A stretch of 14,865 bases of DNA from positions 1 to 14,865 of the forward strand of contig JAGZOP010000048.1 in NCBI GenBank assembly GCA_018383195.1, read 5' to 3'. The translations under genes were made by a program, and so were the position numbers. Source of the DNA: Clostridiaceae bacterium. Lineage in GTDB: Bacteria > Bacillota > Clostridia > Oscillospirales > Butyricicoccaceae. Numbering within the stretch: position 1 is the stretch's first letter; each line of letters opens with the position of its first letter. Below are positions 5,712 through 12,832 of this stretch, piece by piece. The notes beneath the pieces were generated by a model, which ran no database searches, was not told where the DNA came from, and worked only from the letters and a program-made list of their open reading frames with translations.

Positions 5712-5964
5712 GGGCTGTGTCCTCCTTTTCAGGTGCCTCCGGCTTCGGGTCAGTATGACCCGAAGCGGTAAGGCTGTTTTTGGGGTCGTTCAGAAAAGCC
5801 ATAAGCTCAGCGGGGGTCAGTTTGAGGGAGCGCACCGCCTGCACGATCTGGCTGTTTTCTTCCTCCTGTTTCTGCTTTTCCAGCTCCCGGATTTTGGCCT
5901 GCCACTCGGCTGCCTTCTCCCGGGCTTTTTCCAGTTCCTTATCGAGCTTGTCGATCTTGTTCAT
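5698..5964 (-). CDS. DUF4315 family small coiled-coil protein
   Basis: An 88-residue protein, MNKIDKLDKELEKAREKAAE..., with a heptad-rich coiled coil over residues 1-40 (KIRELEKQKQEEEN) and the conserved IVQAVRSLKLTPAELMAFL (about 42-60). Family members sit between CD1108 and CD1107 genes in Clostridia ICEs; function is unknown, probably a cytoplasmic partner in the transfer complex. The ATG at 5964 follows AAAGGAGT by 6 bases; a longer open frame to 6063 has no ribosome binding site and overlaps the upstream gene. The C-terminal SGHTDPK is encoded by palindrome copy 6, an apparent in-frame addition to the tail. Confidence 0.8.
   Translation of the reverse strand: MNKIDKLDKELEKAREKAAEWQAKIRELEKQKQEEENSQIVQAVRSLKLTPAELMAFLNDPKNSLTASGHTDPKPEAPEKEDTAHEEN
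5743..5765. repeat. Dispersed palindrome, copy 6, inside the DUF4315 gene
   Basis: Arms CTTCGGGTCA and TGACCCGAAG, loop GTA. Compared with the common form, both partners of one base pair are changed (C-G to T-A), so the stem stays perfect. It encodes ASGHTDPK in the DUF4315 tail and lies about 32 bases before the DUF4366 start. Confidence 0.9.
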
Positions 5965-5986
5965 GCAAGGACTCCTTTCCTCTGGC

Positions 5987-7888
5987 TCACAAACGCCCGA
6001 AGGCATAGAAATGTGTCTGCCAGTAGCTTGAATTGATGTTTGCGTATTGGATGGGCGAACCACAATGAAGCATCATCCCGTCGCCCACATAAATCCCCAC
6101 ATGGGACACAGGGCCGGGGCTGTCATAGGTTCCCGTGAAAAAGATAATGTCGCCGGGCTTTGCCTCGGAGGGAGAAATGATAGCACACTGGTTGTAAATG
6201 CCCTGCGCCGTGGTACGGGGCAGGTTGTGGACGCCGCTGGCCGTGTACACCCAGCAGACAAAGCCCGAACAGTCAAAGGAAGTGGACGGGCTGGAGCCGC
6301 CCCACACATAGGGCCAGCCGATGTACTTTGTGGCTTCTTCCATGAGCGCCGCAAAAGCCGGGTCATCCAGCGCCTCGCCGGGTATCTCATAGCTGGGGCC
6401 GGTATCTTCGCCGCCGTTGTAAATCCCTTCCCACAGATAGGGCTTGTTGCCTTTGAGCTGCTGCATAACGGTGTAGATTTCCCGCTGCTGTTCGTTAAGC
6501 CTCGTCAGGATCACGGCAGGCAGCGTCTTGTTTGTGAGGGTCACATTTAAGATGTAATACTCATAGGGGACTTCCTCGGTGGTGGTTCCCCCTGTCTCCG
6601 GGTCGGTGCTGGTTTCGGTGTGGTAGCGTATCTCGACTTCCTCCGTCAAGGTCAGTTCATACTGTGCCTCAAAGATCTCCCGCAGCTCGTCCTGCACCTG
6701 TTCCCGGAAATACACATGGTACTTTGCCGAGAGATAGGACGCCAGCTCATAGGGGTTATGGCCGATCTCGTCCACGGAATAGCGGTACTCGTCATAGCCG
6801 GGATGGGTGCTTTCGATGTTTGCCACCGTCTGCGCCAGCTCGTTTTCCAGCGCCGTGTAGTCCTCGTCCACCCCCAGCAGGTCCGTATCCTCCGAGGCAT
6901 AGGAGGTGCCGGATAACGCATTGGCAAGGCCGCTGCCAAGCGTGGGGAAGATGGAGCTTACCGCCGACACAAGAAAACAGAGCAGCAACAGCAGGAGCAG
7001 GATCAGCACCGCCACGGGATGACGGGTCACAAACTGCGCCGCCCGCCGGGTTGCAGTTCCCGAAGCGGCAGCGGTTTTCTTTGCGGCCTTTGCGCCCTGT
7101 TTTGCAGCCGCCTTTGCTTCTTTGGAATACCGGCGTTTCAGTTTCCATTTCTGCTGCACACGGGAAAGCGGATTGCTGGCAAGTTCCGGGTGCTCGGAGG
7201 CCATCTTTTGAAAATCCACATTGGCCCGGGCTTTTATGTCCTTCCGTTCCCACTTTGCCACCTTCCGGGCCGGGTGCTCCTGCCAGCGGCGTTTGGCATA
7301 CCGGGTCAGTTTCCGGGCTCCGGCCTCGGCCACAAGTTCCGACTTATGGGCTCCTTCCACACCCACATTTTCATGCTCAACTTCGTGGATCTTGTTGTGG
7401 ACATAGAACCATGCTTCGGTGCGGGCTCCCCGAACAGCTTTCTTCGCAAGCCCCGGCGGCTTCTTCGCTGCCCGTTTTGCCTCGGTCTTGTCCAGTTTCT
7501 CCCGGGCCTTTCCCAGCTTTTCCCCGGCGTGTTCCGCTTTTGCCTGTGCTTTCTGGTACTTGTCCTTTTTGCTCCCGGCCTTCTCGGCGGAGCCCTCCGG
7601 CTCCTGTGCCTTGCCGGTATCCTGCGGCCCGCCCGCTTCATCTTCCTGCCTCATGCGGTCAGAGGGACGGCTTTTCCGGCTGTCCTCTTGAAACTTACCG
7701 CTTTTGGACTTCGGGCCATCGTGGCCCGAAGGACTGTCCTGCCCGGTATCCTCGTCCTCAAACCGCAGGCGTCGGGACGGTGCGGGGGAAGGCCCTTCCC
7801 GTTCAGCCGGTTCGGGGCGATTGCCCCCGGTATCCTCCGTCGGCCCCGGCCTCTGAAAATTCCGTTTGTCCGGTTTCTTTCCGATGAT
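5987..7888 (-). CDS. CD1108-family NlpC/P60 cell-wall hydrolase
   Basis: A 633-residue protein expected to cut peptidoglycan so the transfer channel can cross the wall. N-terminal 280 residues are charged and low complexity, with Lys/Ala-rich helices (about 100-280). One membrane segment follows at about 291-313 (a run of leucines in PVAVLILLLLLLLCFLVSAV). Then comes an extracellular region with long helices and a C-terminal NlpC/P60 domain: Cys540 in FDCSGF, His596 in SHVGIYVG and His608 in LHCG. The start is odd: the frame stays open past the ATG at 7654 (no ribosome binding site) up to AAAGGAGGG (7893-7901), where the only in-frame codons at the right distance are two ATC codons (7883-7888). 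The sequence after them (GKKPDKRNFQRPGPTEDTG) looks like a genuine N-terminus of the family. Palindrome copy 7 lies inside the coding region. Function is secure by family, start is not. Confidence 0.85.
   Translation of the reverse strand: MIGKKPDKRNFQRPGPTEDTGGNRPEPAEREGPSPAPSRRLRFEDEDTGQDSPSGHDGPKSKSGKFQEDSRKSRPSDRMRQEDEAGGPQDTGKAQEPEGSAEKAGSKKDKYQKAQAKAEHAGEKLGKAREKLDKTEAKRAAKKPPGLAKKAVRGARTEAWFYVHNKIHEVEHENVGVEGAHKSELVAEAGARKLTRYAKRRWQEHPARKVAKWERKDIKARANVDFQKMASEHPELASNPLSRVQQKWKLKRRYSKEAKAAAKQGAKAAKKTAAASGTATRRAAQFVTRHPVAVLILLLLLLLCFLVSAVSSIFPTLGSGLANALSGTSYASEDTDLLGVDEDYTALENELAQTVANIESTHPGYDEYRYSVDEIGHNPYELASYLSAKYHVYFREQVQDELREIFEAQYELTLTEEVEIRYHTETSTDPETGGTTTEEVPYEYYILNVTLTNKTLPAVILTRLNEQQREIYTVMQQLKGNKPYLWEGIYNGGEDTGPSYEIPGEALDDPAFAALMEEATKYIGWPYVWGGSSPSTSFDCSGFVCWVYTASGVHNLPRTTAQGIYNQCAIISPSEAKPGDIIFFTGTYDSPGPVSHVGIYVGDGMMLHCGSPIQYANINSSYWQTHFYAFGRL
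7709..7731. repeat. Dispersed palindrome, copy 7, inside the P60 gene
   Basis: Perfect 10-bp arms, loop TCG (+ strand). It is read in frame as SGHDGPK in the low-complexity N-terminal region (about residues 53-60 counted from the ATC at 7888), the same peptide frame as copies 5 and 6. Confidence 0.9.
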
Positions 7889-7901
7889 GTATCCCTCCTT
7901 T
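7883..7901 (-). promoter_or_regulatory. Ribosome binding site lacking a normal start codon
   Basis: On the (-) strand AAAGGAGGG is followed by ATAC and then ATC ATC GGA. No ATG, GTG or TTG occurs within 15 bases in the frame of the P60 gene. One base change in either ATC would give ATG at 4 or 7 bases spacing. The same GAAAGGAGGGAT stretch precedes the TTG-started gene at 4335. Confidence 0.6.
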
Positions 7902-7906
7902 CCAAA

Positions 7907-7929
7907 CCTCGGGCCATCATGGCCCGAAG
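7907..7929. repeat. Dispersed palindrome, copy 8
   Basis: The + strand arms are CCTCGGGCCA and TGGCCCGAAG, loop TCA. It begins 4 bases after the VirB4 stop codon and ends 18 bases before the first ATC of the P60 gene. Confidence 0.9.
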
Positions 7930-7933
7930 TGCG

Positions 7934-10327
7934 TTATGCCCGGTTCATTTCCTGTTTTTTGTCCTCCGGGCGGGTGGTCATAATGGCGTACAGCTCCGTG
8001 TTCTGCGGGAAACGGTCAACAAACGGGATGGTGGTGTTCCCGAAGAACAGCAGCCCTTCGCCGGAATTGGTATGGGTCACATAGGAAAGCTGGTGGGGGC
8101 TGATCCCAAGCTGTTTGGCTAAAATCTGCCGGTCGCCCTGTGCCTGCGAGAGCAGCACAAGGAAGTCCGAGTTTTCAAAGATATTCTCGATCTCCGGGCT
8201 TGCCAGAAAATCCTTCACGTTCTGCGTTAAAGCACTGGGAACGCACCCTTTTTTTCGCAGCATTTTCCAGATCGCCACACAATAGCTTGCCGTCAGACGG
8301 TCACGGAGCAGCACATGAAATTCGTCGAAGTAGCACCATGTAGCGATACCGCGCAGGAAATTCATGGACACCTGCGAGTTTACTAAGTCCTGCATAATGA
8401 GCATGGCAATCGTCCGAAGCCCGGCCCCCAGCTTTTTTAAGTCAAGGCATACCAGACGGCGGTTCAAGTCCACATTGGTTTCATGGTTGAATACGTTAAG
8501 GGAACCCGACACATAGATTTCAAGGGCCGTTGCCAGCCGTACCGCCTCGCCCTCCGGCTGGGAACAGAGCAGGTCATACAGGGTTTGGAGGGTCGGCATT
8601 TTGCTTGTTTCCGGGTTCTGCAAGTGTTCCCGGTACATCTGGCGCACACAGCGGTCAATAACGGTACGCTCCACTGGCTGCAAGCCGTCCTTGCCGCCGA
8701 CGATCAGCTCCATCAGCGACAGGATAAAGTCGGCTTTCAGCGCCATCGGGTTTTCCTCGTCGAAGCTCAAATCAATGTCCATCGGGTTGATGTGGTGGGG
8801 GCTGTCCGGGGCGATCTCGATGACCTGTCCGCCCAGCCGCTTGATAAGGGGCGAGTATTCGCCCATCGGGTCAACCACAATGATCCGGTCACGGGTGGCA
8901 AGGAACACGTTCACAAGTTCCCGCTTTGCGGCAAAGGATTTGCCGGAGCCCGGCACGCCGAGGAACAGGCCGTTGGGGTTTTTGAGTTTTTTCCGGTTTG
9001 CCATGATGACGTTATGGGAAAGTGCATTGAGCCCGTAATAGACGGCTTCGCCATCCATGCGGAGCTCCTGCGTCATAAAGGGAACGAAAATGGCCGTGGA
9101 GCTGGTCGTCATGCCGCGCTTGATCTCAATGCCGTTATGGCCCAGCGGAAGGCTGGAAAGAAAACCGTCCTCCTGCTGGAAGTCCAGCCGCTTCAAGGTG
9201 CAGTTGTATTTCTGGACGATACCCGACACCGTGAACAGGTCATTGTCCAGCTCCCGGCGGGTCGGGGCCATGTTTACCACAAGGAAGGTCAGCAGGAACA
9301 TTCTTTCATTCCGGCTCTGTAAATCTTCCAAGAGGGTCTTTGCGTCGTTGCTGTATGTTACGAGGTCGGGTGGAAGTATGTCCATGTCGTACCCGGACCG
9401 GGCAGCCTTCTTTTGTTCCTCCACCTTCATCTTGTCAATGTCGGAGACTTTGGCCTTGATGGATTTTACGGCGGCGGCCTGATCGACGGTTTGGATATGG
9501 AGAGTGATGGTCATTTCCGCATCCATTTCCAAAAGCTCCGCCAGCAGCTTGTCCGAGAGCTCCGAGGCTAAAATCTGCAAGTAAGAGGCAGCGCCCCAAG
9601 TCGTCCCCACCCGGAACAGACGGCTGAAACGGAAGTCGAAGCTGTCCGGGGCGATAAAGTCTTTGGTGGAAAGCCCGGTTTTTGGAATCATATCCCATGA
9701 AAACCGGAAGGGGGAGCCGCTGCCGGGGTGGAGCTGCCCGTGAAGAAGCTCCAGCCGTTCCAGCCCCGAAAGGGAGCGGCACTTGACGCCCAGCTTTTTG
9801 AAGTTCCCGCAAATGTCCGCCTCTACACGTTCCAGCCTTGCCCTGGCGGTGGGAAGGTCGTCCACGTTCACGCCGAAGGTCAGGAGCTTTGTGCGGACAA
9901 TGCCGTTGTTGCTTTTGGCGATCTGGTTTTCCAGCATTTCCACATACTCACACCGGACGCTGTTGTAATCGTCATCCTGCATGGGGATGTTCACGCTGTA
10001 CCGGCTGCCCGGGCGGCTCCGGTGGTTGAGGAAGGAAAGCTGGAACGGAAGGCTGCTGTCAAAGTAGTTAAGGCAGGCGCTCCACCCGTCAAAGATGGCT
10101 GCCTGATCTTCGGACTGTGCGAGCTGGTAGTTGATGTCCTCGTATTCAATGGTTTTGGTGTAATAGCGGTCCGCTACCCGGCACACCCCGTCCCGGTACA
10201 TTTCACGGTAAGGGAGGGTCTGCTGGGCGGTGGTGGGAATGTTCTTTCCCTTTGTGAACAGGCCGGTAAGGCCCTGCTTTTCAGGCTTTCTGCCTGCGGG
10301 CTTTCCGGCCCTTCTGTTGTTTCGCAA
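7934..10327 (-). CDS. virB4: VirB4-like conjugation ATPase
   Basis: A 797-residue cytoplasmic ATPase that powers assembly and use of the type IV secretion channel. The N-terminal half is the VirB4/CagE-type domain; the C-terminal half is a RecA-like motor with Walker A GVPGSGKS (residues 457-464) and Walker B WCYFDEFH (Asp668, Glu669). Length fits Gram-positive TraE/VirB4 proteins. The start is TTG at 10327, chosen because AAAGGAGG (10337-10344) lies 9 bases before it and no ATG is available; the frame continues upstream without a ribosome binding site. The gene begins 47 bases inside the PrgI gene, so the two are tightly coupled. The stop is followed at 4 bases by palindrome copy 8. Confidence 0.93.
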   Translation of the reverse strand: MRNNRRAGKPAGRKPEKQGLTGLFTKGKNIPTTAQQTLPYREMYRDGVCRVADRYYTKTIEYEDINYQLAQSEDQAAIFDGWSACLNYFDSSLPFQLSFLNHRSRPGSRYSVNIPMQDDDYNSVRCEYVEMLENQIAKSNNGIVRTKLLTFGVNVDDLPTARARLERVEADICGNFKKLGVKCRSLSGLERLELLHGQLHPGSGSPFRFSWDMIPKTGLSTKDFIAPDSFDFRFSRLFRVGTTWGAASYLQILASELSDKLLAELLEMDAEMTITLHIQTVDQAAAVKSIKAKVSDIDKMKVEEQKKAARSGYDMDILPPDLVTYSNDAKTLLEDLQSRNERMFLLTFLVVNMAPTRRELDNDLFTVSGIVQKYNCTLKRLDFQQEDGFLSSLPLGHNGIEIKRGMTTSSTAIFVPFMTQELRMDGEAVYYGLNALSHNVIMANRKKLKNPNGLFLGVPGSGKSFAAKRELVNVFLATRDRIIVVDPMGEYSPLIKRLGGQVIEIAPDSPHHINPMDIDLSFDEENPMALKADFILSLMELIVGGKDGLQPVERTVIDRCVRQMYREHLQNPETSKMPTLQTLYDLLCSQPEGEAVRLATALEIYVSGSLNVFNHETNVDLNRRLVCLDLKKLGAGLRTIAMLIMQDLVNSQVSMNFLRGIATWCYFDEFHVLLRDRLTASYCVAIWKMLRKKGCVPSALTQNVKDFLASPEIENIFENSDFLVLLSQAQGDRQILAKQLGISPHQLSYVTHTNSGEGLLFFGNTTIPFVDRFPQNTELYAIMTTRPEDKKQEMNRA

Positions 10328-10667
10328 TCGGCTGCGCCTCCTTTCTGGCGCTAAGCAGCGCATAGAAGTTTTCGGTTTTGTAAGGCCGCACACGGGGATA
10401 GAGGAACCGGGTGCGGATGATGTTTTTCAGCACTTTTTCCAGCGGCAGGCCGTCCCGCTCATACATAGCCAGAAAGAAGAACGGGAGCATGAGGCCGATC
10501 ATCAGGAACATGGCGGCGCTGTTCCCGATACTGTCACGGGAAAGCAGGTAGGCCGGGAGCCCCACCGCCGCTGCGCCGGAAAAACAAACAAGCTGGCGCT
10601 TCGTCAGGTTGAAGGCCAGCTTTGTCTTGATTTTGGAAAGGTCTTTTGGTACTGGCACATAGGCCAT
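10281..10667 (-). CDS. PrgI family membrane protein (VirB3-like)
   Basis: A 128-residue inner-membrane protein of the type IV secretion system, the Gram-positive counterpart of VirB3, always just before VirB4. It starts MAYVPVPKDLSKIKTKLAFN, the family signature, with membrane segments at about 25-43 and 50-69 and a basic C-terminal tail (KGRKARRQKA). AGGAGG precedes the ATG by about 8 bases. Its 3' end overlaps the VirB4 start by 47 bases. No palindrome separates these two genes, unlike most others in the operon. Confidence 0.9.
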   Translation of the reverse strand: MAYVPVPKDLSKIKTKLAFNLTKRQLVCFSGAAAVGLPAYLLSRDSIGNSAAMFLMIGLMLPFFFLAMYERDGLPLEKVLKNIIRTRFLYPRVRPYKTENFYALLSARKEAQPIAKQQKGRKARRQKA

Positions 10668-10688
10668 TTGGGTACACCTCCTTCACTG

Positions 10689-10711
10689 CTTCGGGCCAGC
10701 ATGGCCCGAGG
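10689..10711. repeat. Dispersed palindrome, copy 9
   Basis: The + strand arms are CTTCGGGCCA and TGGCCCGAGG, loop GCA. It starts at the base right after the stop codon of the DUF7007-like gene (10712) and ends 21 bases before the PrgI ATG. Confidence 0.9.
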
Positions 10712-11332
10712 TTATCTTGCGGCCTCTTTGGCCGGGGTTGTACTGCGGGCAGCTTCGACGGCTTCTCGTCCGCTCTGCCTTGCCCGCCAGTATTCAGGGT
10801 GATACTGCCGGATGGATTGGTTGAGGTTTTCTTCAAACTGCCCTTTGTCCTTAATGCGGTCAGGAATGTTCCACAGCTTTTTGTCCAGCAGTTCCCGGAG
10901 CACTACGCTTTCCTGTGCGTCCTCCTCATAGCAGATATAGCCCTTATCCTTGAAGCCACACTTTTTCGCCGCTGGGGAGAGGACGGCGGCTACCTCGTTT
11001 GCCACCATCGTTCCGCCGTGGCTGGAGGTAGATACCAGAAACACCCCCGGACAGAGGGTTTCACAGCTCTGCACCTCGCCCCACGGGGAGCTTTTCGGCG
11101 CATGGAACATTCCGCCCGTCCGGCTCCGGTCCACCTGCATGAGCGCCGCCTTTTCTAAGATGGCTTTCAGTTCCGGGGAAAAATAGGCGTATTCCCGAAG
11201 GACACGGGCGGCCTCCCCGCCGCAGGCGTTCATCAACAGGGTATAGGCGTCGCTGTCCGCTTTGGTACAGCGGCCCAGCAGTTTTCCGTCGTAATAGCAG
11301 GCTGCGTCATAGCCCGTCCGTTTGCGTGGCAT
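10712..11332 (-). CDS. DUF7007-like ICE protein
   Basis: A 206-residue soluble protein. The N-terminal part, MPRKRTGYDAACYYDGKLLG and the following helices, is unassigned. From about residue 80 it has SSPWGEVQSCETLCPGVFLV then STSSHGG, which I recognise as the DUF7007 type (PWG...PGV...STxSHGG), ending with a region holding GYICYEEDAQ. The SHGG motif suggests a binding or catalytic site but no activity is known. AAAGGAGG lies 8 bases before the ATG. It sits between the SpoVG-like gene and PrgI, with a palindrome at each junction. The family call is by motif memory. Confidence 0.6.
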   Translation of the reverse strand: MPRKRTGYDAACYYDGKLLGRCTKADSDAYTLLMNACGGEAARVLREYAYFSPELKAILEKAALMQVDRSRTGGMFHAPKSSPWGEVQSCETLCPGVFLVSTSSHGGTMVANEVAAVLSPAAKKCGFKDKGYICYEEDAQESVVLRELLDKKLWNIPDRIKDKGQFEENLNQSIRQYHPEYWRARQSGREAVEAARSTTPAKEAAR

Positions 11333-11351
11333 GGTTCCCGCCTCCTTTCTG

Positions 11352-11374
11352 CTTCGGGCCAGTATGGCCCGAGG
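11352..11374. repeat. Dispersed palindrome, copy 10
   Basis: The + strand arms are CTTCGGGCCA and TGGCCCGAGG, loop GTA. It directly follows the stop of the SpoVG-like gene (11375) and ends 19 bases before the DUF7007-like ATG. Confidence 0.9.
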
Positions 11375-11797
11375 TCAACGCTCCGCACCACGGCTGGGAT
11401 TTTCCTTCGGGGGCCGTTCTGCCTTTGCCTGTTCGGCAGCCGCTTTTCCGGCTTTGAACTGGTCGCTGATGGACGCACGCCCCACAGAGCCGCGCTCCGC
11501 CAGCTGTTCCAGTTTTGCCTCATAGGCTTGCAAAACAGCGGTATTGAGCTGTTCCCGGAACTCCTTTGTGACAGGGTAGGCCATATCCCGGTAGCCGCCT
11601 TTGCCGTCCGGCTGGCTGGGCATCCCAAGAAAGAGGCCCTTGCTGCCCTGTACGATTTTCAGATTTTCCACCACAAAGCAGTCATTGAATTTCACGCTGG
11701 CAAAGCCCATGAGGTTTTTCACAGGTTCGATGACCCGCACGCTTACATCCAGTTTTATAGGGGCGGCTGGTGTTCCGCCCGCAGTTTTTTCCTGCAT
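11375..11797 (-). CDS. SpoVG-like protein
   Basis: A 140-residue protein with a SpoVG fold core at about residues 15-85: LDVSVRVIEPVKNLMGFASVK, the conserved FNDCFVVENLKIVQG, then LFLGMPSQPDGKGGYRDMAYP and VTKEFREQL. SpoVG proteins bind DNA and RNA and act as regulators; the ICE versions probably regulate transfer or bind its nucleic acids. The C-terminal tail is Ala/Lys-rich. The start at 11797 is chosen because AAAGGAGC lies 5 bases upstream; the longer open frame to 11869 reads through the palindrome and has no ribosome binding site. Confidence 0.8.
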   Translation of the reverse strand: MQEKTAGGTPAAPIKLDVSVRVIEPVKNLMGFASVKFNDCFVVENLKIVQGSKGLFLGMPSQPDGKGGYRDMAYPVTKEFREQLNTAVLQAYEAKLEQLAERGSVGRASISDQFKAGKAAAEQAKAERPPKENPSRGAER

Positions 11798-11813
11798 GGA
11801 TTGCTCCTTTCCG

Positions 11814-11836
11814 CTTCGGGTCATCATGTCCCGAAG
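11814..11836. repeat. Dispersed palindrome, copy 11
   Basis: The + strand arms are CTTCGGGTCA and TGTCCCGAAG, loop TCA; one internal T-T mismatch. It begins 4 bases after the VirB6 stop and ends 16 bases before the SpoVG-like ATG. It is the last copy on the right; none occurs in the serine recombinase module. Confidence 0.88.
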
Positions 11837-11840
11837 TCTC

Positions 11841-12707
11841 TTAATGGCAGCCGAAGATGGATTTTGCAAGACTGCCTGTTTTGAATAAGGTAAAACACAG
11901 CAGCACCGTATATCCCACGCAGCCCCAGATCGCCCCGATGGGGTCGCCGTCGGTGGCGATACTCTGGATCAGCACCGCATAGATGGCGACACAGACTAAG
12001 ATCAATAGACCTTGAAAGCCCACCGCAAAGAGGGAGCGGAAATAGTTCTGCCCCATGTGTCCGGTTTCCCTGTTGGGGACTGTGGCAAACGGGATAGGCG
12101 CTAAACTTGTGAGTAAATAAATTTCAATCATACGGCCATATACGATGACGAAGATCACGATGTTTAAGGCAATCATGGTAAGCTGGATCAGGAAGGACTG
12201 GAGCCAGAGTCCGAACAGAGGGCCTAACTCCATCGCTTCAAGTTCTGTCCGCAGACTGTCCAGCACATCCGGCGTGATCTCTGTCCCGTTCTGGATAATG
12301 CCCGCTGACTGCTGGATCACATGCTGGCTCACATCAAAGACCGCCAGCACGATATTGAAGGTATTCGTCAGGATCATCACAGCCACAAAGGTTTTGAACA
12401 CCCACTTAAAAAACATCCATGTGTCAACTTCATGGAGGTTGTTGCGTTCTATGAGCATCTGTATTAGCTCATAAGTCATTACAAAAGTGAGGATGACCCC
12501 GGCGATTGGCAGAATGGCAGTTTCGGAGATCTGTCGTATCATGGAAAAGACCCCGGCGTTCCAGTCCGCCGGGGTCGTGCCTACCTGTGTGGCAATCTCG
12601 CCAACGCTCTGATTGACGTTATCGAAAAGGCCGTCCAGATTTCCCATGATACCATCGACGAGCAGACCTTTCAGCCATTCAACGATTGCGTCGATGATAA
12701 AGTCCAT
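11841..12707 (-). CDS. VirB6/TrbL-like channel protein (CD1112 family)
   Basis: A 288-residue polytopic membrane protein forming the inner-membrane part of the conjugation channel. It opens with an amphipathic segment (MDFIIDAIVEWLKGLLVDGI) and has membrane segments at about 64-85, 100-123, 168-190, 225-247 and 257-279. The loop LTSLAPIPFATVPNRETGHMGQNYFRS (split as about 199-225) is typical of the TrbL/VirB6 family in Clostridia ICEs. AAAGGAGC lies 6 bases before the ATG. The upstream neighbour should be Maff2, and its 3' remnant is present 41 bases away. Confidence 0.88.
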   Translation of the reverse strand: MDFIIDAIVEWLKGLLVDGIMGNLDGLFDNVNQSVGEIATQVGTTPADWNAGVFSMIRQISETAILPIAGVILTFVMTYELIQMLIERNNLHEVDTWMFFKWVFKTFVAVMILTNTFNIVLAVFDVSQHVIQQSAGIIQNGTEITPDVLDSLRTELEAMELGPLFGLWLQSFLIQLTMIALNIVIFVIVYGRMIEIYLLTSLAPIPFATVPNRETGHMGQNYFRSLFAVGFQGLLILVCVAIYAVLIQSIATDGDPIGAIWGCVGYTVLLCFTLFKTGSLAKSIFGCH

Positions 12708-12748
12708 ACATCAGCTCCTTTTCTGGAAAAAGGGACAACAGGTGACAC

Positions 12749-12832
12749 TTAGCTGAACAGGCCGGACAGCAGAGGGATAAGCTGAAGGCCGATCAGAACG
12801 ACACCTCCGCCAGCCATGAGCTGTTTTATCCC
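12749..12832 (-). pseudogene. Maff2 family membrane protein, 3' remnant
   Basis: Reading on the (-) strand from 12832, GIKQLMAGGGVVLIG then LQLIPLLSGLFS and a TAA stop, 27 residues. This is the conserved C-terminal end of Maff2, a roughly 70-residue small membrane protein (VirB2-like position) normally encoded between VirD4 and VirB6. The N-terminal two thirds are missing: the frame upstream hits a TAA two codons away and the similarity ends at about 12833. The end of similarity coincides with the serine recombinase module, so truncation by insertion or rearrangement is the simple reading. Confidence 0.8.

Larger units (their letters stand above)
191..12832 (-). mobile_element. Tn1549/CTn-like integrative and conjugative element, partial
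   Basis: The transfer (VirB6, PrgI, VirB4, CD1107, CD1108) and mobilisation (MobC, relaxase) genes lie on the (-) strand in an order typical of Clostridia ICEs. Neither end of the element nor its integrase is identifiable within this range. VirD4, full Maff2 and replication genes, usually upstream, are missing from the window. The HNH gene at 2334-3161 is an insertion within it. Confidence 0.75.

Noticed and set aside
7652..7654. ATG at 7654 as start of the P60 gene
   Set aside because: No ribosome binding site before it, and the upstream frame is open and protein-like back to a strong site at 7893.
7019..8122. Long + strand frame opposite the P60 and VirB4 genes
   Set aside because: Antisense to well recognised genes and crossing their junction; composition is that of a shadow frame.
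303..11836. The palindromes as a CRISPR array
   Set aside because: Copies are hundreds to thousands of bases apart, with no regular spacers and no cas genes.
303..11836. The palindromes as Rho-independent terminators
   Set aside because: No T-run follows on either strand, and several copies lie inside coding regions of an operon that must be read through.
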